Shown here: positions 21,613 through 32,559 of the stretch, one piece after another
Layout: every line of letters begins with the position of its first letter
Position numbering within the stretch: the first letter of the stretch is position 1
Assembly: GCF_964355755.1 (NCBI RefSeq)
Contig: NC_092673.1
Location: forward strand, 9,369,001 to 9,433,000
DNA length: 64,000 nucleotides
Reading direction: 5' to 3'
From: Antedon mediterranea
Lineage: Eukaryota; Echinodermata; Crinoidea; Comatulida; Antedonidae
Position numbers and translations under genes: made by a program
Notes under the pieces: generated by a model
The model's database searches: none
Told to the model about the DNA's origin: nothing
The model's input: only the letters and a program-made list of their open reading frames with translations

Positions 21613-22764
21613 GGTATCGAATCATCTCGGTCGCGTTTCATTTCGGTCGCGCTTCCGGTAAATCGAACTTCCGGCGATTTCTATGGAACGCCGCTCAATG
21701 CATTACTGTACACTGTAAGCTCTAATTAAAGATCGAAGTCTAGGCTCTATTAAGGTTTTTAGGTGTTTAAAAATGTTTTTATATAATAGTCATTATATTT
21801 AAATAAATATTGTAAATACAGTCAGTATTTTATTAATATTAGTTTAACTTTTTTTTAAATGTTTTTATAAGCCTTATATTTTGATAAATTTTGTAAATAT
21901 TCTATTTGTTTCTGACGGAAAAATTAACAAACTCACTTTACACTTTTGTCAATGATCATTCGATCTTTTTAATTTTAAAACAAAAACATATACACAAATA
22001 TTTACATATATTTACATTTATTCAATTCTTTAAGCAAAACATAGATACGTTAATGTAATGCAAAACAAACTCGTTTCACACTGTTGTCAATGATCATTCA
22101 ATCTTTTTATTTTTAAAACAAAAACGCATATACAAACATTTACATTCATCATTCAAATTGAAACCTTTTTATTTACATCTACAAACGTTATTTAATTTAT
22201 CTATGTATTTAATCTTTTATTTATTACCAATACCTCTATTTACATCTACAGACGTTATTTAATTTATCTATTAATTTAATCTTTTATTTATTAGCAATAT
22301 TTACATCTATCTCATCTACAAATCACGAACATCATTTGATATAACGCGCGATCCAGCGTTAAGGAGCGATCTTGCTGATCGTTGGCCTGCGCGATACTCG
22401 TCCCAGAGGCGCAAGAGCGTTCTAGGTCCTATGCTGCCATCTTTCGCAACCATCACATTGCAGTGCTTCTTGATTAAACATAACATTCTCATCACATACT
22501 ATACAGGTTTCCATGATCGAAGATTGAAGAACACTGTGCATAATTCGTAGTTTTTGGGCCTTTTTATAGGAGCCCCACTGTTACATTGTATAGACTATTT
22601 CGGGTACATCCTTAATTCATCGGCAAAACCAAAGCGTAGGCACTCGCCCAATTTCATTTTGCGTGCTTATGCTGATATTTTGTTTTTATTGCCTCTAATT
22701 ACATTTATACATCACAATACGGTAAAACTTTGAAAAAAAATGCTCAATGGCGGTTTCTTCTTTT
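21613..22764. mobile_element. 1152-bp insert between long direct repeats
   Basis: It is absent from the 63-kb copy of the host element. It is AT-rich with blocks such as ACAAACGTTATTTAATTTATC repeated near 22182 and, slightly changed, near 22250, and GTCAATGATCATTC near 21947 and 22086. It contains a PHD-like peptide remnant on the minus strand. Class unknown; a Mutator-like derivative is one possibility. Confidence 0.5.
22422..22514 (-). pseudogene. PHD/zinc-finger-like remnant
   Basis: A 30-codon frame has CIVC...CDGCERWQH spacing, resembling the treble-clef finger near the start of some transposon proteins and CR1 ORFs. It stops immediately after, where the rest of the domain would follow. 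Short and alone, so tentative. Confidence 0.4.
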
Positions 22765-23311
22765 AAGAGAACGGAAAGTATGACTTATCTAAGGCGCCGA
22801 TAAGGTTATTCAAGATAAGGTAGCTACCGCTTCCAACGGCGACCTTGACCTCCGTCTTGCGTTTTTCGCCTTACGGTAGATGAATACAGTTGATTTTATA
22901 GCAGTCTATACAGATAATTTCGGTGTCCGAGAACCAGTGGTTCTTCGGTAGCCTATACAAAGAGTCAAAATACAGTATAATAATACAGTATACTGTCTAA
23001 AATAGTTTAACATTGAATGTACCATAAGTACATTATCAGCCTTACATGGCAATAGTCATAAAACGACTTCATAATGGCAATCGTTGTCTAAAAAATCACA
23101 TAATGAAAAAGGAAAATGAAAACATTGTCTTAAAGAACAATAAATAAGTAAAAGAGGAAAATAACAATTTGCTGATCTATACAATGCCTATATGATATAA
23201 TAGGTCTATCTTGAGCCTGCTTACCCTAACAGTAAAAGACCAATCATGGAAACATTCCATTTATAAAAATAGGTTTAAACATAATTAATAATAATGTCAC
23301 GTTAAGTTATG
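22765..23311. repeat. Long direct repeat, copy B
   Basis: Matches 21117-21612 and the second element copy at 63567-64000. Copy B and the 63-kb copy share the ~60-bp stretch missing from copy A. Confidence 0.85.
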
Positions 23312-24049
23312 TACTATACTGTAATGACTTCCATTAAAACAGCATTAACTATAAATAATAACAACAGTAATATACTTATACAATAATTAACTTTAAATAT
23401 AGAACAAAGTATATTGGTTTTCAAACACTCACCTATACAAAGAGCCAATATTCAAAATAAAACGAACAGTCTCCAATATGTACAATACAATCAAATATAA
23501 TTTTTTAGTGCAATATGCCAAACTAGCACAAACTTCCAATCAACGCGAACTTAAAACTTAGTTCGGTAATGTAAACTTCCAATCAACGCGAACTTTAAAA
23601 CTTAGTTCGGTAATGTAATTATACTGTAGTACAGTAAAACATATAGCTAGCTTTAAATAAAGTCATGTAACACTTAGAAATGACCAGCATTTCAGATGGC
23701 ATAATCAGGAAAAGAGAATGAAACATGGGAACATACCCTAATATTGGCCCAGTCACCTGACCAAGGCTAATTCCATTGGTCAATCCATGTTGCTGGGGAA
23801 AAAAGCAAAGGGTAAACTGGCCCTTATTGGTCAGTGTCTATAGAAAAAACAGAAAGCTCTCATGCATTACCACATAGTTTATGACATAATGACATAAACA
23901 GCAAAGGAAGTTCTAACCAAAAGATAAACAACTAATTAAAACTTGGGCTTAACAACAAAGAAAGGATTAAAAGATTATTCTACCACACTACAAAGTATAG
24001 CAAAAATCTAATAAGGAAAACATGGTAAACCATGGCAGGGTTACATTTG

Positions 24050-24584
24050 TTATCTATAAACCATTTCAAGATTATGAGTAAGCGAATCTGAGATACTCTT
24101 TCCCATAAGCAATCAGAGCTATATCATCAGCATACATGAGAACTTTACAAGTTACACTGGAAGGTAAATCATTTATATAGCACAAAAATAAAGTTGGACC
24201 AATAATGCTTCCTTGTGGAACGAGTGATTTAACACTATTAATTTCAACAACCTGGTTACGATTACTAAGATATGATCTGAACCATTTAAAGGAGTTATTA
24301 TCAAACCCCATTTCCATCAGTTTTTTACACAACATATTGTGATTTACGGTATCGAAAGCTTTCTGAACATCAATAATACCTGCAAGATTTCCTTTACTTG
24401 CCTCAGTTTTCAATTCATCTTGCAGGTTAATAAGACTGGTATCTGTAGAATAATTACCCCTAAAGCCAGATTGATGGTCGAAAAGGATATCATTATCTAG
24501 TAAATGAGAGTGCAGTAGTTCATTTACAACCGATTCAATGATTTTCGAAACACATGGAAGAATGCTTATGGGACGGTTCCAACC
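24050..24584 (-). pseudogene. LINE B, RT core
   Basis: An open minus-strand frame from about 24575 to 24072 reads NRPISILPCVSKIIE, DHQSGFRGNYST, IDVQKAFDTVNH, LVPQGSIIGPTLFLCYIND and MYADDIALI (YADD active site near 24135). It is a well-preserved CR1-superfamily RT. It is preceded by the endonuclease-RT linker at 27509-27657 and followed by 20574-20958; both breaks are explained by inserted elements. Confidence 0.85.
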
Positions 24585-26068
24585 TCATCTATATATAAAT
24601 TATGGTTAATTCTGACATAGGCGAGCACAATGCAAAAACTTCTCTACAAATCTCCGCCTTGGATACCTACCTTATCTATCCGATATGTACCGCGAAACGT
24701 AGATTTGATAACATTAGTGTGCACGCCGACGCTATTGTTCCATATTTATATCTTCGGAAGATATTATAAAGAGTTTTTTAACAACATTTATGATTTCAAC
24801 ATTGGATTTTCCTCTCAATTTCAATTCTTCCCGGTCAAAGTAATTTCCGGGTTTAAGATAAGTTCACCTTAGTTTCAAATATTTCCTCTCTTTTATACAC
24901 AAGGGAGCAGTTAAAATAATAGATTTGACCCTAAAGGTGACTGGAAACAGGCACTTTCCATCAATCAATACAGTGTCCCTTTGGAAGACGAAAAAAAAAT
25001 TGGCCATTAATCATAGCCATTTCAGTTTTTTGTTTATTTTAAAACATACCACACGTGTGTGAAGGTACAGTAGTTAAATAATAGGAATTATACTGCAAAT
25101 TAATAAAGATCAAATTAAATATACGCCATAAAGAATCAGAATATATTGTGGGGAATAGTATTATAAAATTACATAGGGAGATTTGATAAGACATTTTTCG
25201 AGTGAAATCCCGATAGCTGAGTTTTATTGAGTAAGCTTGCAGGAATAACTGTAGGCTATCTTCCTGTGTCCCGTTAGGACCGAGATGTCTGCCCATGTTG
25301 CAAGCCGTAATGTCTTCTTTCTTGGGCCCACTCTGTCACGGCAGTTAGTTTCAAAAGATGATTAAATTAAATAATGTATTAATAATTATTAGGATGGTAT
25401 TCATTTGAATAAACGCCTCTCCAATAAAACATCACTTTGAATAATGTCTGCCCATGTTGCAAGCCGTAATGTCTTCTTTCTTGGGCCCACTCTGTCACGG
25501 CAGTTAGTTTCAAAAGATGATTAAATTAAATAATGTATTAATAATTATTAGGATGGTATTCATTTGAATAAACGCCTCTCCAATAAAACATCACTTTGAA
25601 TAATAACCCCCCCCCCCACCCCACAACCCAACTATCTAATAAACGTCCATCCACATTATAATAACACAATTATACTATTTGTAGTAGAATTCACCGCACT
25701 GTTATCTGCAATTTACCAAGCATTTGTTATTCTTTTTTACCACTTTTCATATCTATGAGAGGATTTCATTTGATTATAAATGTTACCATATTATTAGAAC
25801 TAAAAAATTTAACATATATCCCTCGAATAAGCACCTCCCTCAAATGACCTCCGCCTCCCCAAAGGGCCTTACCAAACAATAAAAACTATACTTTAAAATG
25901 TTATTAATCATCTAAAACACTGTGAAACAAAGTAGTTTAGTTTTACGAATGTCAAGCATTTTCAATAATGGTAACCGACAGAAAATGTATAAGGAGAACA
26001 TTATCATTCCGAGAACCATCGTCTACACTTCCTAGAGGGGGAGCGAGCGAAGCGAGCTCACCCTCTAG
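24585..26068 (+). mobile_element. Helitron-like element 1
   Basis: It begins TCATCTATATATAAATT and ends with a GAGCGAGCGAAGCGAGCTC hairpin followed by CTAG. The matching 3' hairpin and CTAG end occur in the next two elements. It lies inside LINE B, between RT and linker. It contains a perfect 159-bp tandem duplication and a C run near 25607-25617. No Rep/helicase ORF, so non-autonomous. Confidence 0.65.
25285..25602. repeat. Perfect 159-bp tandem duplication
   Basis: Unit 1 starts ATGTCTGCCCATGTTGC at 25285 and unit 2 at 25444. I see no difference between the units, which indicates a very recent duplication. Confidence 0.85.
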
Positions 26069-27508
26069 TCTATATAAATTTACGTAAGGGCAAAATTCGG
26101 TAAATCACGCCTTACTTCTAGAATTTTTACTCGATGGTATATAAAGTTGGTTCGTACTTTCGGTACTGATTTTAACCACCTGATGTAACCCCCTGTTTAC
26201 TAATTAAATTAATTTAGATAATTAGTTATTGACGATTAAAACGAATTTAGGTTCAACGATTTGCCCCAAATAGGGGTGTTTTCCGATCGTGGTATACACT
26301 GTCTAATGGATGTCCATCTTGAAAAATACCCGCAACAAAAATGCGAGGAGGCTTCGCATTTTCCTATCTCCTCCTACGATAATTGTTTTTAATAGCTGAA
26401 AACCGGTTGAATAGCTAGAGTATGCCATCATAATGTTGAAGACAGGCCGATTTTCTTTAAAAAAAATACTATTTTGATAGATTTAATATACGATTATACA
26501 AATGTATTGATTTGCGATGAATGGAACATCCCAATCTCTCAGTCTGCCAGAGTTTGGTTTAACACAAGTAGGTAAATTTATGAGCCCTTGGTTTAACACA
26601 TACGGTAGGTAAATATATGGGCCCTTTGAGAATAAACTTGCAATATTTTGACAATACTGTAAATACCTATTAACTATTTTTGGTCCTCATTTGAATCGAA
26701 CATTTCTTACTGTGAATGTTCGTACTGTTAGATGTAATATAAAAATATATACAAATAAACTTTATTACTGAGATTGTGGATAGGCTCTACTGTTAGATAT
26801 ATAAACACATTATTATATACAAATAAACTTTATACTGACAGTTCTTTCTCAACGTTTGTATTAATTAATAATTACCAAAAATATAAACGTCGTAGTGGTG
26901 TATCGTGACATGTACTTTAATATTTCAATCGATTATGACAGTGACAGTTTTAACTAAACTAAATAAAGAATGTTCTCTAATATAATAAGGAATCTCTTGC
27001 CATACACGGGGAAAATTAGTGTACAATGAATATTTAAAAAAAAATAAATAAAAAAAATAAACAAAGTATTAAATCGCAAATGTTTTACTGTATTTAGAGG
27101 TATATTATTTATAGGCCTATAAAACATGAAAAAAATATTTCGTTACTGAGTGGATAAAGAATATATTTAAAAATTGTTCCTCTTTGTACCTATCCGCTTT
27201 CCCATCCCTCAACCCTAATGTTACATACAAAACACAAATTGGGTTTCTTTAAATGAGTCCAAATAAAAAATTTGGACTCATTTTGTGATAAGTTTCTCCT
27301 TCGGAAGTAATTCCCAGGGTGCTAATTTTAGTTGACTACATAAATCATCGTGTCTATTTATTCGTTTCTGTAAACGACAATTTATTATAGTCCTGCGGTA
27401 CGTACATTTGAAATCGCCAGTTTTGCTACGCTGAAATTACTGTGTATTCGAGAACCACCTGTGGGCACGACCTAGATGGTGCGCGAGCGAAGCGAGCGTA
27501 CCATCTAG
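26069..27508 (+). mobile_element. Helitron-like element 2
   Basis: It starts TCTATATAAATTTACG and ends with a hairpin built on GGTGCGCGAGCGAAGCGAGCG and then CTAG. It is inserted exactly behind the CTAG of element 1 (head-to-tail). It shares its first ~450 bp and last ~450 bp with element 3. There is no TSD and no ORF of note. Confidence 0.8.
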
Positions 27509-27657
27509 TTTCCACAATTTTTCTTATAAAGAGGCTTAAACTCGTTAGGAAAAATTCCAGATTGTATTGACAAATTAATCACACTTGTTAAGGGAATCTT
27601 AAGAATAGATAAGCCATCTTTTTAAAATCTAGCAGGAATTGAGTCAAGATCAGTACT
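27509..27657 (-). pseudogene. LINE B, linker before RT
   Basis: The minus strand reads TDLDSIPARF then KDGLSILKIPLTSVINLSI and FPNEFK, a conserved pre-RT stretch of CR1-superfamily LINEs. It is one island of LINE sequence left between two Helitron-like insertions. Confidence 0.75.
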
Positions 27658-29099
27658 TCTATATATAAATTTACGTAAGGGCAAAATTCGGTAAATCGCG
27701 CCTTACTTTTAGAATTTTTACTCGATGGTATATAAAGTTGGTTCGTACTTTCGGTACTGATTTTAACCACCTGATGTAACCCTGTTTACTAATTAAATTA
27801 AGTTAGATAATTAGTTATTGACGATTAAAACAAATTTAGGTTCAACGATTTGCCCCAAATAGGGGTGTTTTCCGATCGTGGTATACACTGTCTAATGGAT
27901 GTCCATCTTGAAAAATACCCGCCACAAAAATGCGAGGAGGCTTCGCATTTTCCTATCTCCTCCTACGATAATTGTTTTTAATAGCTGAAAACCGGTTGAA
28001 CAGCTCGAGTACAGTATCATAATGTTGAAGACAGGCCGATTTTCTTTAAAAAATACTATTTTGATAGATTTAATATACGTTTATGCAAATGTATTGATTT
28101 GAAATGAATGGAACATTCCAATCTCTGTTCCACAAGTGTCTATTCCCTCAGGCGTCGTAAAGGCAAGTACTGCATACTCATAACAGAAATTCGATCCATT
28201 TTTTTTTCAATCTGTGCTGCAGAGGTTGGATATAGATTTGTTTTAACGGATAATGAGCTAGCGTTTTCAGTCGCCGTATATATATATGTACAAATCTTTA
28301 TTATTGACATCATCACCCTTCCCTCGCTGGCATGAGTAGCGTTGTAAAGCCAGTAGAGGATAGGCCTACGGTCCCCCTACGGTGCATCACATGCCCTAAA
28401 CGCAGAACAACTTTGGTGGCTAGGGTTAGGAACCAACTTAAGTATGAATTAGCTCTAAGAAACAATTGAAAACCATTAGGCCTACTAATTAAGTTGAGTT
28501 AGATAATTTAATATTTATTGACGATTAAATCGAATTTATGATTTGCCACGAATAGAGGTGGTTTTCACAAATTGTTTTACATTATACAAACATATTATAC
28601 ACGTCGTAGTGATGTATCGTTACATGTACTATACTATTTCAATCGACTAGGACGGTGATAGTTTCAACAAAGTATTACATCGCAATGTTTTACTGTGTTT
28701 AGTGGTATATTATTTGTAAAACATGAAAACTATTAACATTTCGTTACTACATGGATAAAGAATATATTTAAAAATTGTTCCTCTTTGCACCCATCCTCTT
28801 TCCCATCCCTCAACCCTAATGTTACATACAAAACACAAATTAAGTTTGTTTAAATTTAAACAATTGGTCTCATTTTGTGACACGTTTCTCTTTCGGAAGT
28901 AATTCCCAGGGTGCTAATTTTAGTTCAGTACATAAATCACAGTGTCTATTTATTCGTTCCTGTAAACGACATGTATTATTGTCCTGCGGTACGTACATTT
29001 GAAATCGCCAGTTTTTTAACGCTGAAATTATTATGTATTCGAGAACCATCTGTGGGCACGACCAAGATGGTACGCGAGCGAAGCGAGCGTACCATCTAG
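27658..29099 (+). mobile_element. Helitron-like element 3
   Basis: It starts TCTATATATAAATTTACG and ends GGTACGCGAGCGAAGCGAGC...CTAG with a perfect stem. Removing it rejoins LINE B in frame (CNSNK then STDLDS), with no target duplication and insertion between two T residues. The middle (about 28107-28500) is unrelated to element 2 and may be captured sequence. Confidence 0.82.
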
Positions 29100-29740
29100 T
29101 TTATTAGAATTACATTTCTCAATACGGACATCATCTTCATCTATATTATTAAGAGTGAAACTATTGGGCTTCACTTTCTTATTTTTATAGAATGATTTAA
29201 AAATCATGGACGACGTACTAAAAAGACCCTTACCAACTGGGAGCTTATTTACAAGTGAGGAGGCATTGTTTGTGAAAAACTTATTCAATAGATTACCGTA
29301 GCTATTTTATAAGGTTCGTGGTATAGGGCACCATTAGAATTAAGAACTATTTTGATTAAAGACTTTTTAGCTTGTTTGGAGCCCAGATTTTTCAGGTGCT
29401 TCCAAAGTTTTTTTAGAGTCGCTTTTGCATTCATCAACCTTGTTTTTAAAATAGTTTGCTTTGGCCTTTTGTATATCCTTTAGGACTTTATTCATCAATT
29501 TGGTGTATTGTTTTAAGTGTCTACCTGGCTATTATTCTTTCTAAAAGAATATAAGTACTTATCTCGTTGATGTATATTATTTAAAATCTCATCAGTCATC
29601 CAAGTTTAATGGGGAAATTTCGTCAAGACCTTTTAGAAATAAACGTTTTGTTAAGCCAACTTTCAGAGATACCAATAGCTAGAGCTTTAGATCGTGAAGC
29701 AAACAAACGGACATCTTAGGTAGCATAGATCTAATGTTGA
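29100..29740 (-). pseudogene. LINE B, endonuclease-RT linker (endonuclease mostly deleted)
   Basis: The frame 29288-29100 reads MNKFFTNNASSLVNKLPVGKG and VKPNSFTLNNIDEDDV, the pre-RT region. Upstream pieces in other frames (29300-29640) match the K/W-rich linker (TDEILNNI, KLWKHLKNLG). Only a scrap of endonuclease (ISESWLNKTF) lies near 29680-29650, so most of the domain has been lost. Confidence 0.65.
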
Positions 29741-30000
29741 TATGAACAAAATGTAACCCTCTTACTTTGAAGCAGTCGAATACAGGTACGGGTTGCTCGT
29801 TTTCGCTACTTGGAGGCACGTTTACCGGGTTGGACGTCGTGGTCAACTCATGAATCTCATCCTCTCCAGAGAAAGGAAGACTGACAAAAATGCAAGAGTC
29901 ACAAACGAAAGTCCTGTCTGTAGATGATCGACGGCACCGTTGATAATACACAGTAGAGCAAATTGAACATTTGGTTACTCGACTCCTTCTGTTGAAACCC
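29741..30000 (-). pseudogene. LINE B, PHD-like finger and start of endonuclease
   Basis: The frame 29951-29679 continues a cysteine-rich segment (CSIC...YYQRC...FVCDSC) into a Ser/Glu-rich linker and GLHFVHINIRSMLPK. The last is the usual beginning of the APE endonuclease domain in CR1-type LINEs. The finger order matches the PHD-like domain placed ahead of the endonuclease in this group. Confidence 0.7.
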
Positions 30001-30112
30001 TTAGAGCAACTCGGGTACTTGGGTTCATGTTATTCGATATAGGACCAGGGTTAGGCCCAATGTCACCGCTGCTGCAGAGTAGACAGATGATAACCATTTT
30101 ATTGAAAGTCAT
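30000..30112 (-). pseudogene. LINE B, N-terminus with 2A-like motif
   Basis: The ATG at 30112 (minus) opens MTFNKMVIICLLCSSGDIGP followed by NPGP, with the motif at about 30067-30041. 2A-like peptides with consensus D-x-E-x-NPGP at this position are known in APE-type LINEs of several invertebrates, including sea urchins. Here the consensus Glu is Gly. A hydrophobic stretch precedes it. The frame ends at a stop about 20 codons later and the finger resumes in another frame. Confidence 0.7.
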
Positions 30113-30339
30113 TTTTCTGGCAATGTGCATATATGCATACGACATGTCAGGTTGTAGATTGCAAATTCTCCGAAATCATTAGGCTTGGAGACGTCAACAA
30201 AATATTCGTTAAGTTGTAAGTTACCGGCGTTATTAGGTGTGGCTGTGCAGATCGCTTTGACTGCAATGAGCCAGAAACTGATAGATAAAATAACACCTTT
30301 CAACATAATGATGAAGCGATCGCGTATCCTTAAACACAA
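30109..30339 (-). CDS. Small ORF with signal-peptide-like N-terminus upstream of the 2A frame
   Basis: The 76-codon frame has two candidate starts; the second gives MLKGVILSISFWLIAVKAIC, a good secretion-signal profile. It then has about 45 residues with one N-glycosylation-type NLT. Its TGA overlaps the ATG of the 2A frame as ATGA, the geometry used for termination-reinitiation. It could be a leader ORF of LINE B or chance. I recognise no homologue. Confidence 0.35.
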   Translation of the reverse strand: MCLRIRDRFIIMLKGVILSISFWLIAVKAICTATPNNAGNLQLNEYFVDVSKPNDFGEFAIYNLTCRMHICTLPEK

Positions 30340-30399
30340 ATGGAAAAGAAAAAAAGTACACTCACCAAATGTGCTTGTCGAAAAATGACCAGTACGTCC

Positions 30400-30992
30400 T
30401 CGCTCTGCAGTGGAATGTATCGAGTTATGCGGTTAGGGTTGAAATGACGATGTCTCCAGGTGTTAAATAGATAAACATACATTATCTTGGATAAAACGAA
30501 AGAACTAGATAGAACTATAAGATAATTATATATATTATTGTATTATTATTATTATTATTATGTATATATATTATAGATAATATTTTTGAAAATCCAATCA
30601 AATGACGTCATGATCAATAAAAACTAAAGCTATAAGTTTGCTCTGAATTGTTCAAAAAGTATTCATTTTGGAAAATTGTTTCCAGTGAAGAATGTAAGTA
30701 ACATGAAACTAAGACGTGTAAAGTATCAACAACCCAAATGCAGAGTTGAAAGATATAGAAAAAGTGCAATACCATACCTTACCTCGCTTCTAAATGAATA
30801 ATCATTATGTATCACCCAATATTCAGTGCAGTTTATTGTTTCCTTTTATTCACTATTTTTAATGTCTATGTTAGTCTTAATTGGTCCTTTTAGGTGTTTT
30901 TTTAAATAAAATTTTACTATTTTAAGCTAAACTTTTATAATGTTCCTGTATAGTATTTCTGGTGTCTATTTCATCCTTTTTTATATATAATT
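30400..30992. other. No gene seen; TTA/TA microsatellite and LINE-tail-like sequence
   Basis: This probably includes the LINE B 5' UTR to about 30470, a (TTA)n and (TA)n tract at 30525-30575, and AT-rich noncoding sequence. Confidence 0.4.
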
Positions 30993-31753
30993 TACCTCCG
31001 CCAAGGAGGTATGTGGCGGAGGTATATGTAATCGGTAGCGTGTGTTTGTTACTTGGCCAAATTGAAAATTGGCCAAGTATGTTGATATGTTGGTTTGTGT
31101 GTTTGTGTGTGTGTGTTTGTTTGTTTGTCATCACTCTAGCGCTCACAGTTTAGATTCGAATGACTCCAAATTACTACCATACATGTCACCTGGTGCAAGG
31201 ACGACACTGCCCAATTTTGGTTAAAATCTGGACCACGGTCACAATTCTGGACCACTTTTAACAATTATTTTCAGACCTGCTAGTGTTAAAAGATAGGACA
31301 GAATTATCAAAAGCCGGTGAGCAGTCTTAAATTAACAAGTAAACTGAAATTGCATTTTCTCGAGAACTACTTGTCCAAAAAACTTCATTTTTGTACAAGA
31401 GGCAAGAGTTATAATTTGTGATTTGTAATTTTAAAACATAATTTGATTTAATGTTCACGTTTTTTGATTCCAGTAGTTTAAAAAACCTATTTTCTTTTCA
31501 AATTCACTCGTTTGATTTTCGCGTTGCTGTTCTATTGTTAGTCAACTGAAGCCATTGTTAATTGAAAGGCTTGTTACATAACCATTACACCAAACTCGCA
31601 TACACATGCTTGTAGTGAAATTAGCCTAAATCACAAACAGCATTAAGACACACACAAATATATATACAGTATATTTTTTTTTACCGGAGAAATCTTATGT
31701 AGGAGAATTTTACAGTAGGCGGAGGTATGCACTCTCGGAGTGGCTTTCTAGTT
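30993..31753. repeat. Dispersed repeat with CTCCGCC hairpin end
   Basis: It begins with a hairpin (TACCTCCGCC...GGCGGAGGTA within ~32 bp), has a GT/TTTG-rich stretch near 31098-31130, and ends GGCGGAGGTATGCACTCTCGG ... TTTCTAGTTA. The same end motif is common in repeats of many aquatic animals. The flanks read as one interrupted LINE-like 3' UTR (30780-30992 and 31754-31870). Confidence 0.55.
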
Positions 31754-31885
31754 ACCATTGGTTTTATACTTTTATTTATACAAATTTTAATATTGAGAAT
31801 TATGTAAATATCTTTGTAATTCAGCTAAGGCTGCGATGACGATATTGAAATAAATGAAATGAAAAAAAACCAAAAAAAACCCAAT
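31754..31885 (+). mobile_element. LINE 3' UTR with A-rich tail
   Basis: TTTATACTTTTATTTATACA... ends in AATAAATGAAATGAAAAAAAACC, followed by further A runs. No coding part is preserved. Confidence 0.4.
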
Positions 31886-32099
31886 AAAATCTTAACGATA
31901 ATTTATATTGTAACGATATTGTTGCTCATGGCGTCATTTGATTGGACGTGGTGAGAAATTGTTTTTCATCAAAGGCAGCATAGATGATAATCCTATAGTT
32001 CTATGATGAAAACTTCTTTTGTTTTAGGTATGAAAAATGCATATTTAGGCCTATCTTTTTATTATCGATCATTATCGCCCTAGTGTAAACTGTAAATGG

Positions 32100-32499
32100 G
32101 CCTTTAGTTAGTTTGGGTACTTGTAGCGGCGCTATACAATCTATGCCTACTAAACAACTTTTGTTCATTGGTGGTCAGAAGTTACGCTGGGTGGTAACCA
32201 GTTAAGTATGTGAGAGGCGTACTACACAGTATACGCGCTGTGTATACGCGTTGCTCCTTTTTGTTTATTTATTTACATTTAATTTTCCGATCGTGCGCGC
32301 GCCGTTTGTGGTGTACGTGTAGAGTCGAGCTAGGAGAGGAGGATCGGAGAGAAGGAGAGGAGGCGGCGGCAGCAGCGCATATCATCACATTCACACGGCG
32401 GACGGCCAGTGTCATATGTCGCGTGTCAGCTAGAGATATTTTTAAATACAATAATTAATTATAAATAGCCCAGGCATTGTATAGTAGGCCGAACTTTAG
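32100..32499 (+). promoter_or_regulatory. Candidate CpG-rich promoter and noncoding first exon
   Basis: A locally CpG-rich stretch (GCGCGCGCCG near 32295, GGAGGCGGCGGCAGCAGCG near 32357) stands out in AT-rich surroundings. It is followed by a consensus splice donor, CTTTAG then GTAAGATAAG, at about 32499. No convincing coding frame is present. A plausible partner is the small exon at 58426. Confidence 0.3.
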
Positions 32500-32559
32500 G
32501 TAAGATAAGTAACGTACTGGAGACAGGTACAGTATTTTTATTGAGGAGACAGCGTTGGC

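Larger units (their letters stand above)
20963..24045. mobile_element. TGTAACCC...GGGTTACA element, probably an LTR-derived sequence, rearranged inside
   Basis: It begins TGTAACCC and ends GGGTTACA, with TSD TTTG at 20959-20962 and 24046-24049, and splits the LINE B RT frame precisely. A second copy starts at 63413. Compared with that copy, this one has an extra 1152 bp (21613-22764) bordered by two long direct repeats (21117-21612 and 22765-23311). Without the extra material the element is about 1.4 kb, a plausible solo LTR. No RT or transposase is encoded. Confidence 0.7.

Noticed and set aside
24630-24872. 80-codon plus frame in Helitron-like element 1
   Set aside because: No recognisable motif, AT-driven hydrophobic composition, not seen in the sister elements.
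30185-30388. Plus-strand frame opposite the signal-peptide ORF
   Set aside because: Weak composition, and the minus strand explains the region better through its link to LINE B.
32210-32458. 82-codon frame in the CpG-rich stretch
   Set aside because: Low-complexity Arg/Ala composition caused by GC bias, no homology, and overlapped by an antisense frame; treated as noncoding.
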